From NCBI RefSeq assembly GCF_016100975.1, contig NZ_JACFRN010000007.1, forward strand, positions 44,444 through 108,443: DNA of 64,000 bases, given 5' to 3'. Below the pieces are notes generated by a model. The model had not been told where the DNA came from. It did not search any database and was given only the letters and a program-made list of their open reading frames with translations. Source of the DNA: Lactobacillus sp. W8174. Lineage in GTDB: Bacteria > Bacillota > Bacilli > Lactobacillales > Lactobacillaceae. This document shows, one piece after another, positions 25,465-33,342 of the stretch (positions within the stretch are counted from its first letter, which is position 1; every line of letters starts with the position of its first letter). The translations under genes were made by a program, and so were the position numbers.

Positions 25465-25566
25465 AAAGCGCTTTAAAATTATAAAGTAAAAAATATATTT
25501 AATTATTTTTAAAGAAACCCTTTACACGATTTTCTTTATATATTATTATATTAAATATACATGTTA
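25465..25566 (+). promoter_or_regulatory. Promoter of the second mannose-family PTS operon, with cre-like and GntR-like sites
   Basis: -35 TTTACA (25521-25526), 17-bp spacer and -10 TATTAT (25544-25549). The cre-like core AAAGCGCTTT (25465-25474) lies about 50 bp upstream. ATACATGTTA (25557-25566) at the expected start resembles the ATACATGTAT core of the operator at 24383-24396, which suggests one GntR protein controls both units. Confidence 0.55.
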
Positions 25567-25621
25567 ATACATCTTATAAATGTACTAACTATGTCTGATT
25601 TTGGATTAGGGGTGAAGCTTA

Positions 25622-26044
25622 GTGAAAATAATTTTAGTTAGCCATGGCAAGCTTGCTGAAGGAATGAAAGATACAGTTGAGATGATCACTGGTAAACAGA
25701 AAAATCTCGAGGCATATGAAGCCTACAAAAATGGTACGAGTGATGATAGTTTTATCGGTGAAATCAAGAATTCTATAGATAAGGCTAGTGGTGAAAATAC
25801 TGTAGTCATTACTGACGTTTTGGGAGGTTCAGTTAATAACGAAATTACCCAGCTATTAAAGGATCACCAAAAGTTAACCGTGTTGACAGGTATGAATTTG
25901 CCTTTGGTTATAACTTTGGTTACTACTGCGAATTCAGGCCTAACCCAAGAAGATATAGAGGAAGCTATTAACCAAGGACAGAAGGGAGTTTTGTCGATAA
26001 ATAAGTTGATGACTGAAGATAATGATGAAGGAGATTTATTATGA
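25622..26044 (+). CDS. PTS EIIA, mannose family (GfrA-like)
   Basis: 140-residue EIIA domain; the phospho-accepting His8 is in LVSHGKLAEGMKD, and TGMNLPLVITLV is a family hallmark. The first gene of a IIA-IIB-IIC-IID set, followed by a deglycase gene. The GTG start follows a weak GGGGTGAAGC site. The C-terminus is acidic (EDNDEGDLL). Its last 4 bp overlap the IIB start. By gene order it corresponds to gfrA in enteric glucoselysine/fructoselysine operons. Confidence 0.87.
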   Translation: MKIILVSHGKLAEGMKDTVEMITGKQKNLEAYEAYKNGTSDDSFIGEIKNSIDKASGENTVVITDVLGGSVNNEITQLLKDHQKLTVLTGMNLPLVITLVTTANSGLTQEDIEEAINQGQKGVLSINKLMTEDNDEGDLL

Positions 26045-26511
26045 TAAAAGTAATTAGGGTTGATCACCGATTATTGCACGGACAAGTCATTTTTTCATGG
26101 ACTAAATTTGCAAATATCGAAAGAGTAATTGTGATTGATACAGCTACAGCAAATGATGATTTTAAAAAAATGTCATTGAAACTGGCTAAACCGGAAGATG
26201 TGAGACTAAACGTTTTCAGCGTAGATAAAGCAATTAGTAAAATCGATCAAATTAAGGCTCTAAAAGACAACATTATGTTGCTTTTTGAAAATGTAACTGA
26301 ACTAAGCAAGTTTATTGATGCATATGGTCCAGTAGAAGAGATTAACTATGGCTTAGTTCCTTCTAAGCCTGATGCTAAACGTTTTAGTAATGCTATATAT
26401 TTAACTGCTGACGAAGTTAAACTTACTAAGAAAATGTGCGATCAGGGAATTAAGATCTCCATGCAACAAGTTCCTTCAGCTAATAAGGAATTTCTGAATA
26501 ATTTGATTTAG
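26041..26511 (+). CDS. PTS EIIB, mannose family (GfrB-like)
   Basis: 156-residue EIIB with phospho-accepting His13 in RVDHRLLHGQVIFSW. It starts in an ATGA-type overlap with the IIA gene (stop TAA/ATG region at 26041-26044) and has GAAGGAG upstream. It passes phosphate to the substrate carried by the following IIC-IID pair. Confidence 0.88.
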   Translation: MIKVIRVDHRLLHGQVIFSWTKFANIERVIVIDTATANDDFKKMSLKLAKPEDVRLNVFSVDKAISKIDQIKALKDNIMLLFENVTELSKFIDAYGPVEEINYGLVPSKPDAKRFSNAIYLTADEVKLTKKMCDQGIKISMQQVPSANKEFLNNLI

Positions 26512-26530
26512 AAAAAAGGGGGGGTAAAAA

Positions 26531-27325
26531 ATGTTTTGGAAAGCTTTTGTTGTCGGCTTGGTTGGTGTTTTCGCTATGTTCGACTCAAGATTGCTGGGTC
26601 GTGAAAACTTCGAGCAGCCATTAATCGTAAGTACACTCGTTGGCTTGGTTTTAGGAGATGTGTCGAAAGGATTATTAGTTGGTGCTACGCTTGAATTAGT
26701 TTCAATGGGAATAGTTCAAGTAGGCGCCGCCGTTCCACCAGATATGGTCTTAGGCTCAGTTGTAGCTTCAGCTTTTGCAATTTTGTCACATACCAGTGCA
26801 CAAGCAGCATTGACCGTGGCTTTGCCGGTAGCAGTGCTAGGCCAGCTAGTGGCTATAGTGATTAGAATGTTGTTTTCATCCTTTAACCAATTGGTTGAGA
26901 ATGCAATAGATGCAGGCAAATTTAGAAAAGCACGAAGTTACCACATAGTTTATGGACCAATTATTTATGGTTTGTTATATTTTGTTCCAGTTTTTCTGGC
27001 AATCTTTTTAGGTACCAATGTTGTAACCAGTTTCGTCAAAATGATTCCGGATTGGTTAACAAACGGTTTGACTTTAGCAAGTAAGATTTTACCTGCTTAC
27101 GGATTTGCCCTTCTGATGTCAACTATGATTGATAAGAAAAATGCAGTTTACTTATTCTTAGGTTTCTTCATTGCAGCATATGGCAAAATGACTGTTATAA
27201 GTGTAGCTATCTTTGCAGTTATCTTCGCTATTATACTCAATAAGTTTATGTCTAATAATGGAAACAATAATGCTACTCCCAAGACCAGCAGTAGCGATGA
27301 TTTGGATGATTTGGAAGAATTATAG
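26531..27325 (+). CDS. PTS EIIC, mannose family (GfrC-like), acidic tail
   Basis: 264-residue membrane protein with FAMFDSRLLGRENFEQPL, LVGLVLGDVSKGLLVGATLE and ILPAYGFALLMSTMID, characteristic of sorbose-type IIC. The tail NNATPKTSSSDDLDDLEEL is Ser/Asp-rich and ends in EL, as does that of AgaW at 9723-10646. A GGGGGG ribosome site precedes the ATG, and IID follows after 11 bp. Confidence 0.88.
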   Translation: MFWKAFVVGLVGVFAMFDSRLLGRENFEQPLIVSTLVGLVLGDVSKGLLVGATLELVSMGIVQVGAAVPPDMVLGSVVASAFAILSHTSAQAALTVALPVAVLGQLVAIVIRMLFSSFNQLVENAIDAGKFRKARSYHIVYGPIIYGLLYFVPVFLAIFLGTNVVTSFVKMIPDWLTNGLTLASKILPAYGFALLMSTMIDKKNAVYLFLGFFIAAYGKMTVISVAIFAVIFAIILNKFMSNNGNNNATPKTSSSDDLDDLEEL

Positions 27326-27336
27326 GAGGATAAATT

Positions 27337-28173
27337 ATGGCCGAGCAAAAACATACAGATAAACGATTACGTCATAAGTTTTGGCAATTCTTCTGGAGAT
27401 CATGGGCTATTCAGACATCTTGGAATTATGAAAGCCAAATGAACATGGGTTTCATGTATGGTATGGCACCAACGATAGATGGGATTTATGGTGAGACACC
27501 TGATACACCTGAGAAACTTCAAAAGAAAAAAGAGGCATACCATCGTCATATGGCATTCTTTAACTGTACACCACAACTGACCTCTTTTGTTTTAGGACTA
27601 TCTTCGGCAATGGAAGAGGAATATGCGGCTAATCCAGATACATTTGATCCAGATTCAATTAATGGGGTGAAAACTTCCTTAATGGGTCCTTTATCAGGTA
27701 TTGGTGATTCTTTCTTCCAGGGAACAGTTAAAATTATTGCCTTTGGTCTGGGAATCAACATGGCTCAGCAAGGAAACATATTTGGACCGATTTTGGCAAT
27801 GATTATTTCCATCATCCCATCAGTTATTGTCACTTATTGGGGCGGAAAATGGGGTTACCTCCAAGGTAAAAAGAATATCCAGCGTCTTATTAGTAACGGT
27901 ACTATTAACAGAATCATGTCTTTAATGAACGTGATTGGTTTGATGGTCATTGGTGCAATGGTAGCAACTATGATCGGGATAACAACTCCGATAAAATTTG
28001 GTAAAACTTTTGTTTTACAGAAGACATTAGACTCAATTTTCCCGCAGATGTTATCTCTAGCATTCACATTAGGTATGTTTTACCTAATCAAAAAGAAGGT
28101 TAATACTGCGTGGATCATGGTTATCTGTATTTTGGGTGGTATCCTGCTTAGCGTATTAGGTATTTTTAATTAG
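27337..28173 (+). CDS. PTS EIID, mannose family (GfrD-like)
   Basis: 278 residues. Family features: FWRSWAIQTSWNYESQMNMGF near the start (shown here by region, residues 20-40), AFFNCTPQLTSF, SINGVKTSLMGPLSGIGDS and C-terminal transmembrane helices. It pairs with the IIC to form the permease. AGGAGG precedes the ATG; the second deglycase gene starts 40 bp downstream in the same direction. Confidence 0.9.
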   Translation: MAEQKHTDKRLRHKFWQFFWRSWAIQTSWNYESQMNMGFMYGMAPTIDGIYGETPDTPEKLQKKKEAYHRHMAFFNCTPQLTSFVLGLSSAMEEEYAANPDTFDPDSINGVKTSLMGPLSGIGDSFFQGTVKIIAFGLGINMAQQGNIFGPILAMIISIIPSVIVTYWGGKWGYLQGKKNIQRLISNGTINRIMSLMNVIGLMVIGAMVATMIGITTPIKFGKTFVLQKTLDSIFPQMLSLAFTLGMFYLIKKKVNTAWIMVICILGGILLSVLGIFN

Positions 28174-28212
28174 TTGTTAGTAAGTTTTTAAAATAAGGAG
28201 ATTATATAAATT

Positions 28213-29190
28213 ATGGATTTTGAAAAAGTTAAATCTATTGTAAGTGATATTAAGGAAAAACAACCTGATATTGATCGTGTAATGTTTGTTGGCTGTGGTG
28301 CTTCAATGGCTGACCTGTATCCAGGTTATTACTTTGTTGAGCATGAAAGTACCAAACTGCTTTCCTCCATTCATACTGCAAATGAATTTAACTATGATAC
28401 TCCAAAAGGAGTGGGAGAACATACTATTGTAATAACTGCTTCTCTTGGTGGTACAACTCCAGAATCAGTAGCTGCAACTAAAAAGGCTAGAGAATTAGGT
28501 ACTCACCTGATTACTTTATCAATGGCAGATGATTCACCTATTATTAAAGAAACTGAATATAAAGTTATTCATGGCTTCCATGAAAATTATGCTGCTAAAA
28601 CAGAAAAAATGTCATATTGTTTGGCCTTTGCTATTGAAATTGTTAAACAGTTTGAAGGCTACGAGTTTTATGATGAAGCTGTTGCAGCTTTCAACGGCAT
28701 GCCTGATTTGATTGAAAATGCAGTAAAATCAGTTGGACCTTCAGCAAAAGAATTTGGTGAAAAGTATAAAGATGAAAAGAAAATTTTTGTACTAAGCAGT
28801 GGCGCATCACTTGGTGTTGCATATTCAACTGCATCATTTTTGTTTATGGAAATGCAATGGATTGCTTCTCCAACAGTTCATTCTGGTGAATATTTCCACG
28901 GCCCATTTGAACTTACTGAAAAGGATGCACCATACTTATTGTTCATGAATGATGGTAGTACACGTCATCTGGATGCTCGTGCGTTAACATTCTTGCAAAG
29001 ATTTGATGCGCAAGTAACAAATATTGACGCTAAGGATTATGGCCTCAATGAAGTTGCTAGTGAAAATGTAATTGATTACTTCAATCCAATGATTCATACC
29101 GGTGTGATGCGTGTTTATGCTGAGGAGCTTGCTAAGGCTAGAAAGCACCCATTAACTAAGCGTCGTTATATGTGGAAACTTACTTATTAA
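28213..29190 (+). CDS. SIS-domain deglycase, FrlB/GfrE-GfrF family
   Basis: 325 residues, cytosolic. SIS motifs FVGCGASMADLYPG (near 24) and VLSSGASLGVAYS (near 196), and the family signature HSGEYFHGPFELTEKD followed by DARALTFLQRFD. The nearest relatives I know hydrolyse fructoselysine-6-phosphate or glucoselysine-6-phosphate. With the first SIS gene at 24419 it forms a pair, each perhaps matched to a different Amadori or Heyns compound brought in by the same PTS. AAGGAG precedes the ATG. Confidence 0.78.
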   Translation: MDFEKVKSIVSDIKEKQPDIDRVMFVGCGASMADLYPGYYFVEHESTKLLSSIHTANEFNYDTPKGVGEHTIVITASLGGTTPESVAATKKARELGTHLITLSMADDSPIIKETEYKVIHGFHENYAAKTEKMSYCLAFAIEIVKQFEGYEFYDEAVAAFNGMPDLIENAVKSVGPSAKEFGEKYKDEKKIFVLSSGASLGVAYSTASFLFMEMQWIASPTVHSGEYFHGPFELTEKDAPYLLFMNDGSTRHLDARALTFLQRFDAQVTNIDAKDYGLNEVASENVIDYFNPMIHTGVMRVYAEELAKARKHPLTKRRYMWKLTY

Positions 29191-29212
29191 TATAAAGTAA
29201 AAATATTTTTAG

Positions 29213-29240
29213 AGGGATTCTATGAAAGTAGAATCCCTTT
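29213..29240 (+). terminator. Terminator of the second mannose-family PTS operon
   Basis: AGGGATTCTA (29213-29222), 6-nt loop and TAGAATCCCT (29229-29238), followed by a short TTA-interrupted T run. Confidence 0.7.
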
Positions 29241-29426
29241 ATGTTAACTGAAAGTTTTGATGGCGATTTCTCTTTTGGAATGCATATTGTTTCGGGAATA
29301 CTTTAATCTGATTTTGTTTTATACTATTCTTTGTGAATATAGATCAAAATTAGCTCAAATACATAATTATTCATTAGTCAAATAGTTAGTACATGGGCAA
29401 AATTAATATTATGGAAGTGATGATAT

Positions 29427-30131
29427 TTGGTAGCAACAGGTTCTTTGTATTCTCAGGTAATGGAAAAAATAAGACAAAAAATTATTACAGGAGAATATCC
29501 AATAGATAGTAAATTGCCGAACGAATTTGAATTAAGTGAGCAGTTTAACGTTAGCCGCGTAACTTTGCGCAAAGCTATTTCCGGATTAGCTGAAGACGGC
29601 TTAATTGAAAAGATTCATGGTGTAGGGACATTTGTGCGTAAACCTCATAAAGTAAAAAGAATAATTAGTTCTCCTTCAGCTGAAAGTTTCTCACAAACTG
29701 CTGCTAACGAGGGTTTTAAAGCTAGCGCACAAGTAATTAAGATAAAAAAAGTAGAAACACCTGACAAGATAAAAACAATATTAAAAGCAAAAACAGCCCT
29801 TTATATTGAACGGGTGCATTTAGTTGATGATGAACCTGTGATGCTTGAATGCAATTATTTTCCTCTGCCTCGCTTTACTGGATTGGAAAAGTTTGACTTA
29901 AGTAAATCCTTATACCAGGTTTTACACAGCCAATATCATATAAAAGAACTAAAGTCGCGGGACATGGTTATAAGTATTGCCTTAGCGAGTTTGAGTGAAG
30001 CCAGGGTTTTGCAGAAATCTGTTGGTTTTCCTTTATTATTGTTACAAGTAAGCGTTGAAGATGGAAATAAGAACATTGTACATACAGGAAAGCAGTACAT
30101 TATTTCCGAAAGGTATGAATTTCATGTGTAA
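29427..30131 (+). CDS. GntR/HutC-family transcriptional regulator
   Basis: 234 residues: winged helix-turn-helix (about 9-75, KLPNEFELSEQFNVSRVTLR) and UTRA domain (about 90-232). It starts at TTG 29427 with GGAAGTGA well placed upstream. It lies downstream of the Amadori-type PTS operon behind a terminator, so it is a separate unit. It may be a second regulator of that operon or serve genes elsewhere; the sequence does not decide. Confidence 0.82.
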   Translation: MVATGSLYSQVMEKIRQKIITGEYPIDSKLPNEFELSEQFNVSRVTLRKAISGLAEDGLIEKIHGVGTFVRKPHKVKRIISSPSAESFSQTAANEGFKASAQVIKIKKVETPDKIKTILKAKTALYIERVHLVDDEPVMLECNYFPLPRFTGLEKFDLSKSLYQVLHSQYHIKELKSRDMVISIALASLSEARVLQKSVGFPLLLLQVSVEDGNKNIVHTGKQYIISERYEFHV

Positions 30132-30460
30132 AATAAAACCGATCATTTTATAAAAGCTCGTTAACAACAATATTATTTAAAAAATTTCAGGAAAAACTTT
30201 AATTTGGAAAAATTTCTTTCAAAGGCTTGTGTTTGTCAATATTTCCATTAAGATTGGTGGCAGTAAAAATACTTAATCTTTAAATACCATCATGACTGGC
30301 ATTCAGCCATATTCATCACCTATATTATTTAAAATAAGCTAAAAATATTACAAACTGTTTCTTAATTGAAAAAATAATTTAATTGGCAATCTCTCATAAT
30401 AAGTTTAGAATTAAATTTGTACCATAAAGAGCCAATTTAGAATAACTCTCGAGGAAGAAT
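30132..30460. other. 329-bp AT-rich intergenic stretch
   Basis: No convincing gene on either strand. It contains an imperfect repeat AAGATT...AATCTT around 30250-30282 and must hold the promoter of the surface protein gene at 30461, for which I find no consensus pair of boxes. Confidence 0.5.
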
Positions 30461-31519
30461 ATGAAGAAAAGCAAATTTGCTATTGCCGTAGTTAATATTA
30501 TTTTTTTAATCACAATTCCAGGAATAACTATAGGTGAAGCTGAACAAGTAACAGCAGCCACTATCAAGGGCTATGTTAAAGTAAAAAAGAAGAAAAAAGT
30601 TCGCCTGTATAAAATTTCTGGAAAACATTCTAATTTTTATGCAGAATCTAAGTATAAGTACCCGTATAGTGCCAAGAAAAAAATTGGCAAGAAAAAAAGA
30701 ACGGCCTATAAAATTGGCAATAATTCGCATTGGATTTTAGCCAAAGATGTTAAAGTCGTTAAGAAGAATACTAAAAGAGTATATACTCAGGCAAAAATGA
30801 AATTGCCTAAAGGTTATACTAAAACTGAACTGTTACTAGCTTATCAAGGTAAACCCAGCAAGAATTTTATCAATGCCTCAATGCAAGGGATGAAAACTAA
30901 TGATTTTAGTCGTCTCAAAGTGTCGGAAAGTAAAGCTGATGATGTAACTCAGGTTGATTTAAATCAGCTTACGCCGAAACAAATTGGAGATTTAACTGCT
31001 TTTTCTCTTCGTCTTATTAATGAAGCGAGAAGAGATTTAAATTTAGCTCCCTGGGTTGAAAGCAATGGAACTGGTAAATTAGCAGCTGATATTGCTTTGG
31101 AATATAGCAAAAATAATAAAACAATTAAAGACAGTCACTATGTTCCTGGAATTGTTCGTGCTTGTCATGCCAATGGACTTAACCTTGACGATAATTTTGT
31201 TGAAGACATGGCCGGTTTTTATAATATTAGTCCTACAATGACCATGACTGAATTAAAGAAAAGTGTTTATTTCGGCTTGAAACAAATGATTTTTGGTTAC
31301 GTTGGCAGCGGTGAAGAGCAGAGATCTGAGCGAAGTTATTACCAAGAATGGGAACATGCAGGGGACTTGTTTAACATCCAAGGCTCGCTTCATGACGGTG
31401 ATTATAATTATTATGGCTTTAGTATTTCGCATAATGATAATATTTGTTCCATGCATTTTATTAGCGTTCCTACGTATGTAGTTAAAAGTAAAAAGTATAA
31501 TAACGGTTTTCAACCATAA
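30461..31519 (+). CDS. Secreted surface protein with SEC10/PgrA-type domain
   Basis: 352 residues. Signal peptide (1-32: MKKSKFAIAVVNIIFLITI, cleavage near VTAAT). A very basic SLAP-like segment (33-105, VKVKKKKKVRLYK) that could bind the cell wall. Then a domain with LINEARRDLNLAPWVES, AADIALEYSKNNKTI and HYVPGIVRACHANGLNLDD (about 180-350), the pattern of the SEC10/PgrA surface-exclusion family and of CAP-like folds. Located outside the cell, function unknown. It has no LPXTG motif. A strong terminator follows directly. Confidence 0.75.
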   Translation: MKKSKFAIAVVNIIFLITIPGITIGEAEQVTAATIKGYVKVKKKKKVRLYKISGKHSNFYAESKYKYPYSAKKKIGKKKRTAYKIGNNSHWILAKDVKVVKKNTKRVYTQAKMKLPKGYTKTELLLAYQGKPSKNFINASMQGMKTNDFSRLKVSESKADDVTQVDLNQLTPKQIGDLTAFSLRLINEARRDLNLAPWVESNGTGKLAADIALEYSKNNKTIKDSHYVPGIVRACHANGLNLDDNFVEDMAGFYNISPTMTMTELKKSVYFGLKQMIFGYVGSGEEQRSERSYYQEWEHAGDLFNIQGSLHDGDYNYYGFSISHNDNICSMHFISVPTYVVKSKKYNNGFQP

Positions 31520-31550
31520 AAAGCAGCCTATTTGAAAGGCTGCTTTTATT
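31518..31550 (+). terminator. Terminator of the PgrA-like gene
   Basis: AAAAAGCAGCCT (31518-31529) and AGGCTGCTTTTA (31537-31548) with a 7-nt loop; the left arm overlaps the stop codon. Confidence 0.88.
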
Positions 31551-31598
31551 GTATAATTATTTTTAAAATAAATTTGTGAAAGTACAGAGGAAAATAAA

Positions 31599-32114
31599 AT
31601 GTTAATTTATATTCGTTTGGCTGAAAAAGAAGATTTAGACCAAATTATGAAAATCATTGAAGAAGCAAAAAAATTGCTGAAAAAAGACGGTAATCCTCAA
31701 TGGCAAAATGGCTCTCCTAACCGCAAAATGCTTGCAGAAGATATATCTTTAAAACGTGCATACTGTCTTGTTGCTAATAAAGAAATTGCCGGTGTTGCCG
31801 TTTTACTAACTACACCTGATCCTAATTATGCTGAAATAGATGGGACCTGGAAAAATAATGATGAACAATATGCCACTATTCATAGAATAGCAATTAGTAC
31901 AAAATTTCGCGGACAGCACCTGAGCCAATTTATGATGTCAAACTTAATATCGCGTGGATTGATGCTAGGCATTCATAATTTCCGTATTGATACACATGTG
32001 GTTAATAAGCGCATGCAAGGTTTGATTAAAAGTTTAGGATTTGAATATCGGGGTGTTGTTCAGGTTGATCAAACTGAAAATGGCGCTAGAAACGCATATG
32101 AGCTAAATTTATAG
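31599..32114 (+). CDS. GNAT-family N-acetyltransferase
   Basis: 171-residue acetyltransferase fold. The acetyl-CoA motif region is HRIAISTKFRGQHLSQFMMSN (two parts: HRIAISTKFRGQ and LSQFMM), and the C-terminal strand with RNAYEL is intact. Substrate unknown. AGAGGAAA precedes the ATG, and a TATAAT-like sequence at about 31551-31557 suggests its own promoter. Confidence 0.82.
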   Translation: MLIYIRLAEKEDLDQIMKIIEEAKKLLKKDGNPQWQNGSPNRKMLAEDISLKRAYCLVANKEIAGVAVLLTTPDPNYAEIDGTWKNNDEQYATIHRIAISTKFRGQHLSQFMMSNLISRGLMLGIHNFRIDTHVVNKRMQGLIKSLGFEYRGVVQVDQTENGARNAYELNL

Positions 32115-32135
32115 CAAGAAAAAAGCTGTTTTCTC

Positions 32136-32164
32136 TTGACTTGGAGGGCACAATTTCCTATACT
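32136..32164 (+). promoter_or_regulatory. Promoter of the first tRNA-Gln gene
   Basis: -35 TTGACT (32136-32141), 17-bp spacer, -10 TATACT (32159-32164), 40 bp before the tRNA. Confidence 0.75.
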
Positions 32165-32203
32165 ATTAAATGTTGAGCATACAAGTAAAAGCTCAGATGG
32201 TAT

Positions 32204-32275
32204 TGGGTTATAGCCAAGCGGTAAGGCACTAGTTTTTGGTACTAGTATGCGCTGGTTCGAATCCAGCTAACCCAA
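32204..32275 (+). tRNA. tRNA-Gln (anticodon UUG), copy 1
   Basis: Acceptor arms TGGGTTA (32204-32210) and TAACCCA (32268-32274), anticodon arm CTAGT-TTTTGGT-ACTAG with anticodon TTG, and T-loop GGTTCGAATCC. The CCA is not encoded. Identical over 72 nt to the copy at 34677-34748. Confidence 0.95.
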
Positions 32276-32301
32276 TTGTTCTTACGAACACCCAACCCGA
32301 A

Positions 32302-32339
32302 AAGAGACAGTTCTGTAATATGAGCTGTTTCTTTTTTTG
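32302..32339 (+). terminator. Terminator after tRNA-Gln copy 1
   Basis: AGAGACAG and CTGTTTCT arms (one G-U pair) with a 14-nt loop, followed by a run of seven T. Confidence 0.75.
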
Positions 32340-32475
32340 CAGTAAAATTATACAAAAAATATTTTTGCTTTTTTGGTATTTTACTATTTAAAAATTAGGG
32401 AAAAGGGTTTATTATATCCTCTATGTTTGGTTTGTAATGTTTTCTTTTTTTATGAGGTTTAACCAACACAAAAAT

Positions 32476-33180
32476 ATGAATAGTGGCAAAAATAAAACAA
32501 TAGTATTTGGTCATAGAGGATATCCCGTCAAGTTTGCAGAAAACTCAATGGAGGGCTTCCGCAATGCTGTTCAAAATGGGGCAGAGGGGATTGAATTTGA
32601 CGTCCATTTAACCAAAGACGGCATACCAGTAGTAATGCACGATGAAAAAGTTGACCGAACAACTGATGGCACCGGGTATATTAAGGACTTTACTCTCAAC
32701 AAACTAAGGCAGCTGCACTTGTCAAATGGTGAGCCGGTTCCAACACTGCAAGAATTATTTGCACTACTGGAAAATAGAAATATTCAGATAAATTTGGAAT
32801 TTAAAACTGGGGTAATTCATTATCGAGGTATCGAAAATACTGTGTTAAGCTTGGCACAGCTTTATCACTTCGTTCATCCTATTATTTACTCATCTTTTGA
32901 TTATGTTACCCTAAAGAACTGTCAGGAAATTGATCCTAGCCAGATCTATTGTTACCTGACTGATGAAGAAGTAGTTAATTCAGCTAAATTGGTTAAAGAT
33001 AACCACTTTGCTGGCATTCACCCAGGCAAATTATTGCCGGGAGAGGAAGCAGTTACAGAGCGTATTTGGACAGTTGATGACCCGCAAATTGCTAAACAAT
33101 ATTTTCAAAAACATGTTGCAGGCATTTTTACTAATAACTATCCCCTGATGATTAAGCTGCGTGATCAAATTCAAGGGTAG
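32476..33180 (+). CDS. Glycerophosphodiester phosphodiesterase, cytosolic
   Basis: GDPD/UgpQ-type barrel enzyme that cleaves glycerophosphodiesters to glycerol-3-phosphate and an alcohol. Motifs: VFGHRGYPVKFAENSMEGF (in part), GIEFDVHLTKDG, VVMHDEKVDRTTDG and NLEFKTG supply the metal and catalytic His/Glu/Asp residues. No signal peptide. The start is uncertain: I chose ATG 32476 (234 residues) because the domain begins a few residues later, but ATGs at 32437 and 32452 are in frame and none has a good ribosome site. Confidence 0.85.
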   Translation: MNSGKNKTIVFGHRGYPVKFAENSMEGFRNAVQNGAEGIEFDVHLTKDGIPVVMHDEKVDRTTDGTGYIKDFTLNKLRQLHLSNGEPVPTLQELFALLENRNIQINLEFKTGVIHYRGIENTVLSLAQLYHFVHPIIYSSFDYVTLKNCQEIDPSQIYCYLTDEEVVNSAKLVKDNHFAGIHPGKLLPGEEAVTERIWTVDDPQIAKQYFQKHVAGIFTNNYPLMIKLRDQIQG

Positions 33181-33209
33181 GCTGCCTTAAATTAAAATTA
33201 TCAATATTG

Positions 33210-33248
33210 AAACACCTTTAACTGGTATAGTCCAAAGGTGTTTTTATA
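33210..33248 (+). terminator. Terminator of the cytosolic glycerophosphodiesterase gene
   Basis: AAACACCTTT (33210-33219) and AAAGGTGTTT (33234-33243) with a 14-nt loop, followed by T residues. Confidence 0.8.
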
Positions 33249-33342
33249 TATGAAATTAATTAATAATTAGAAAAATATTGTAGAAAAATAATTTTATTAA
33301 AGGTATAATCTATATAATTGAAAAGAAAGTTTGGTGAAAAAT

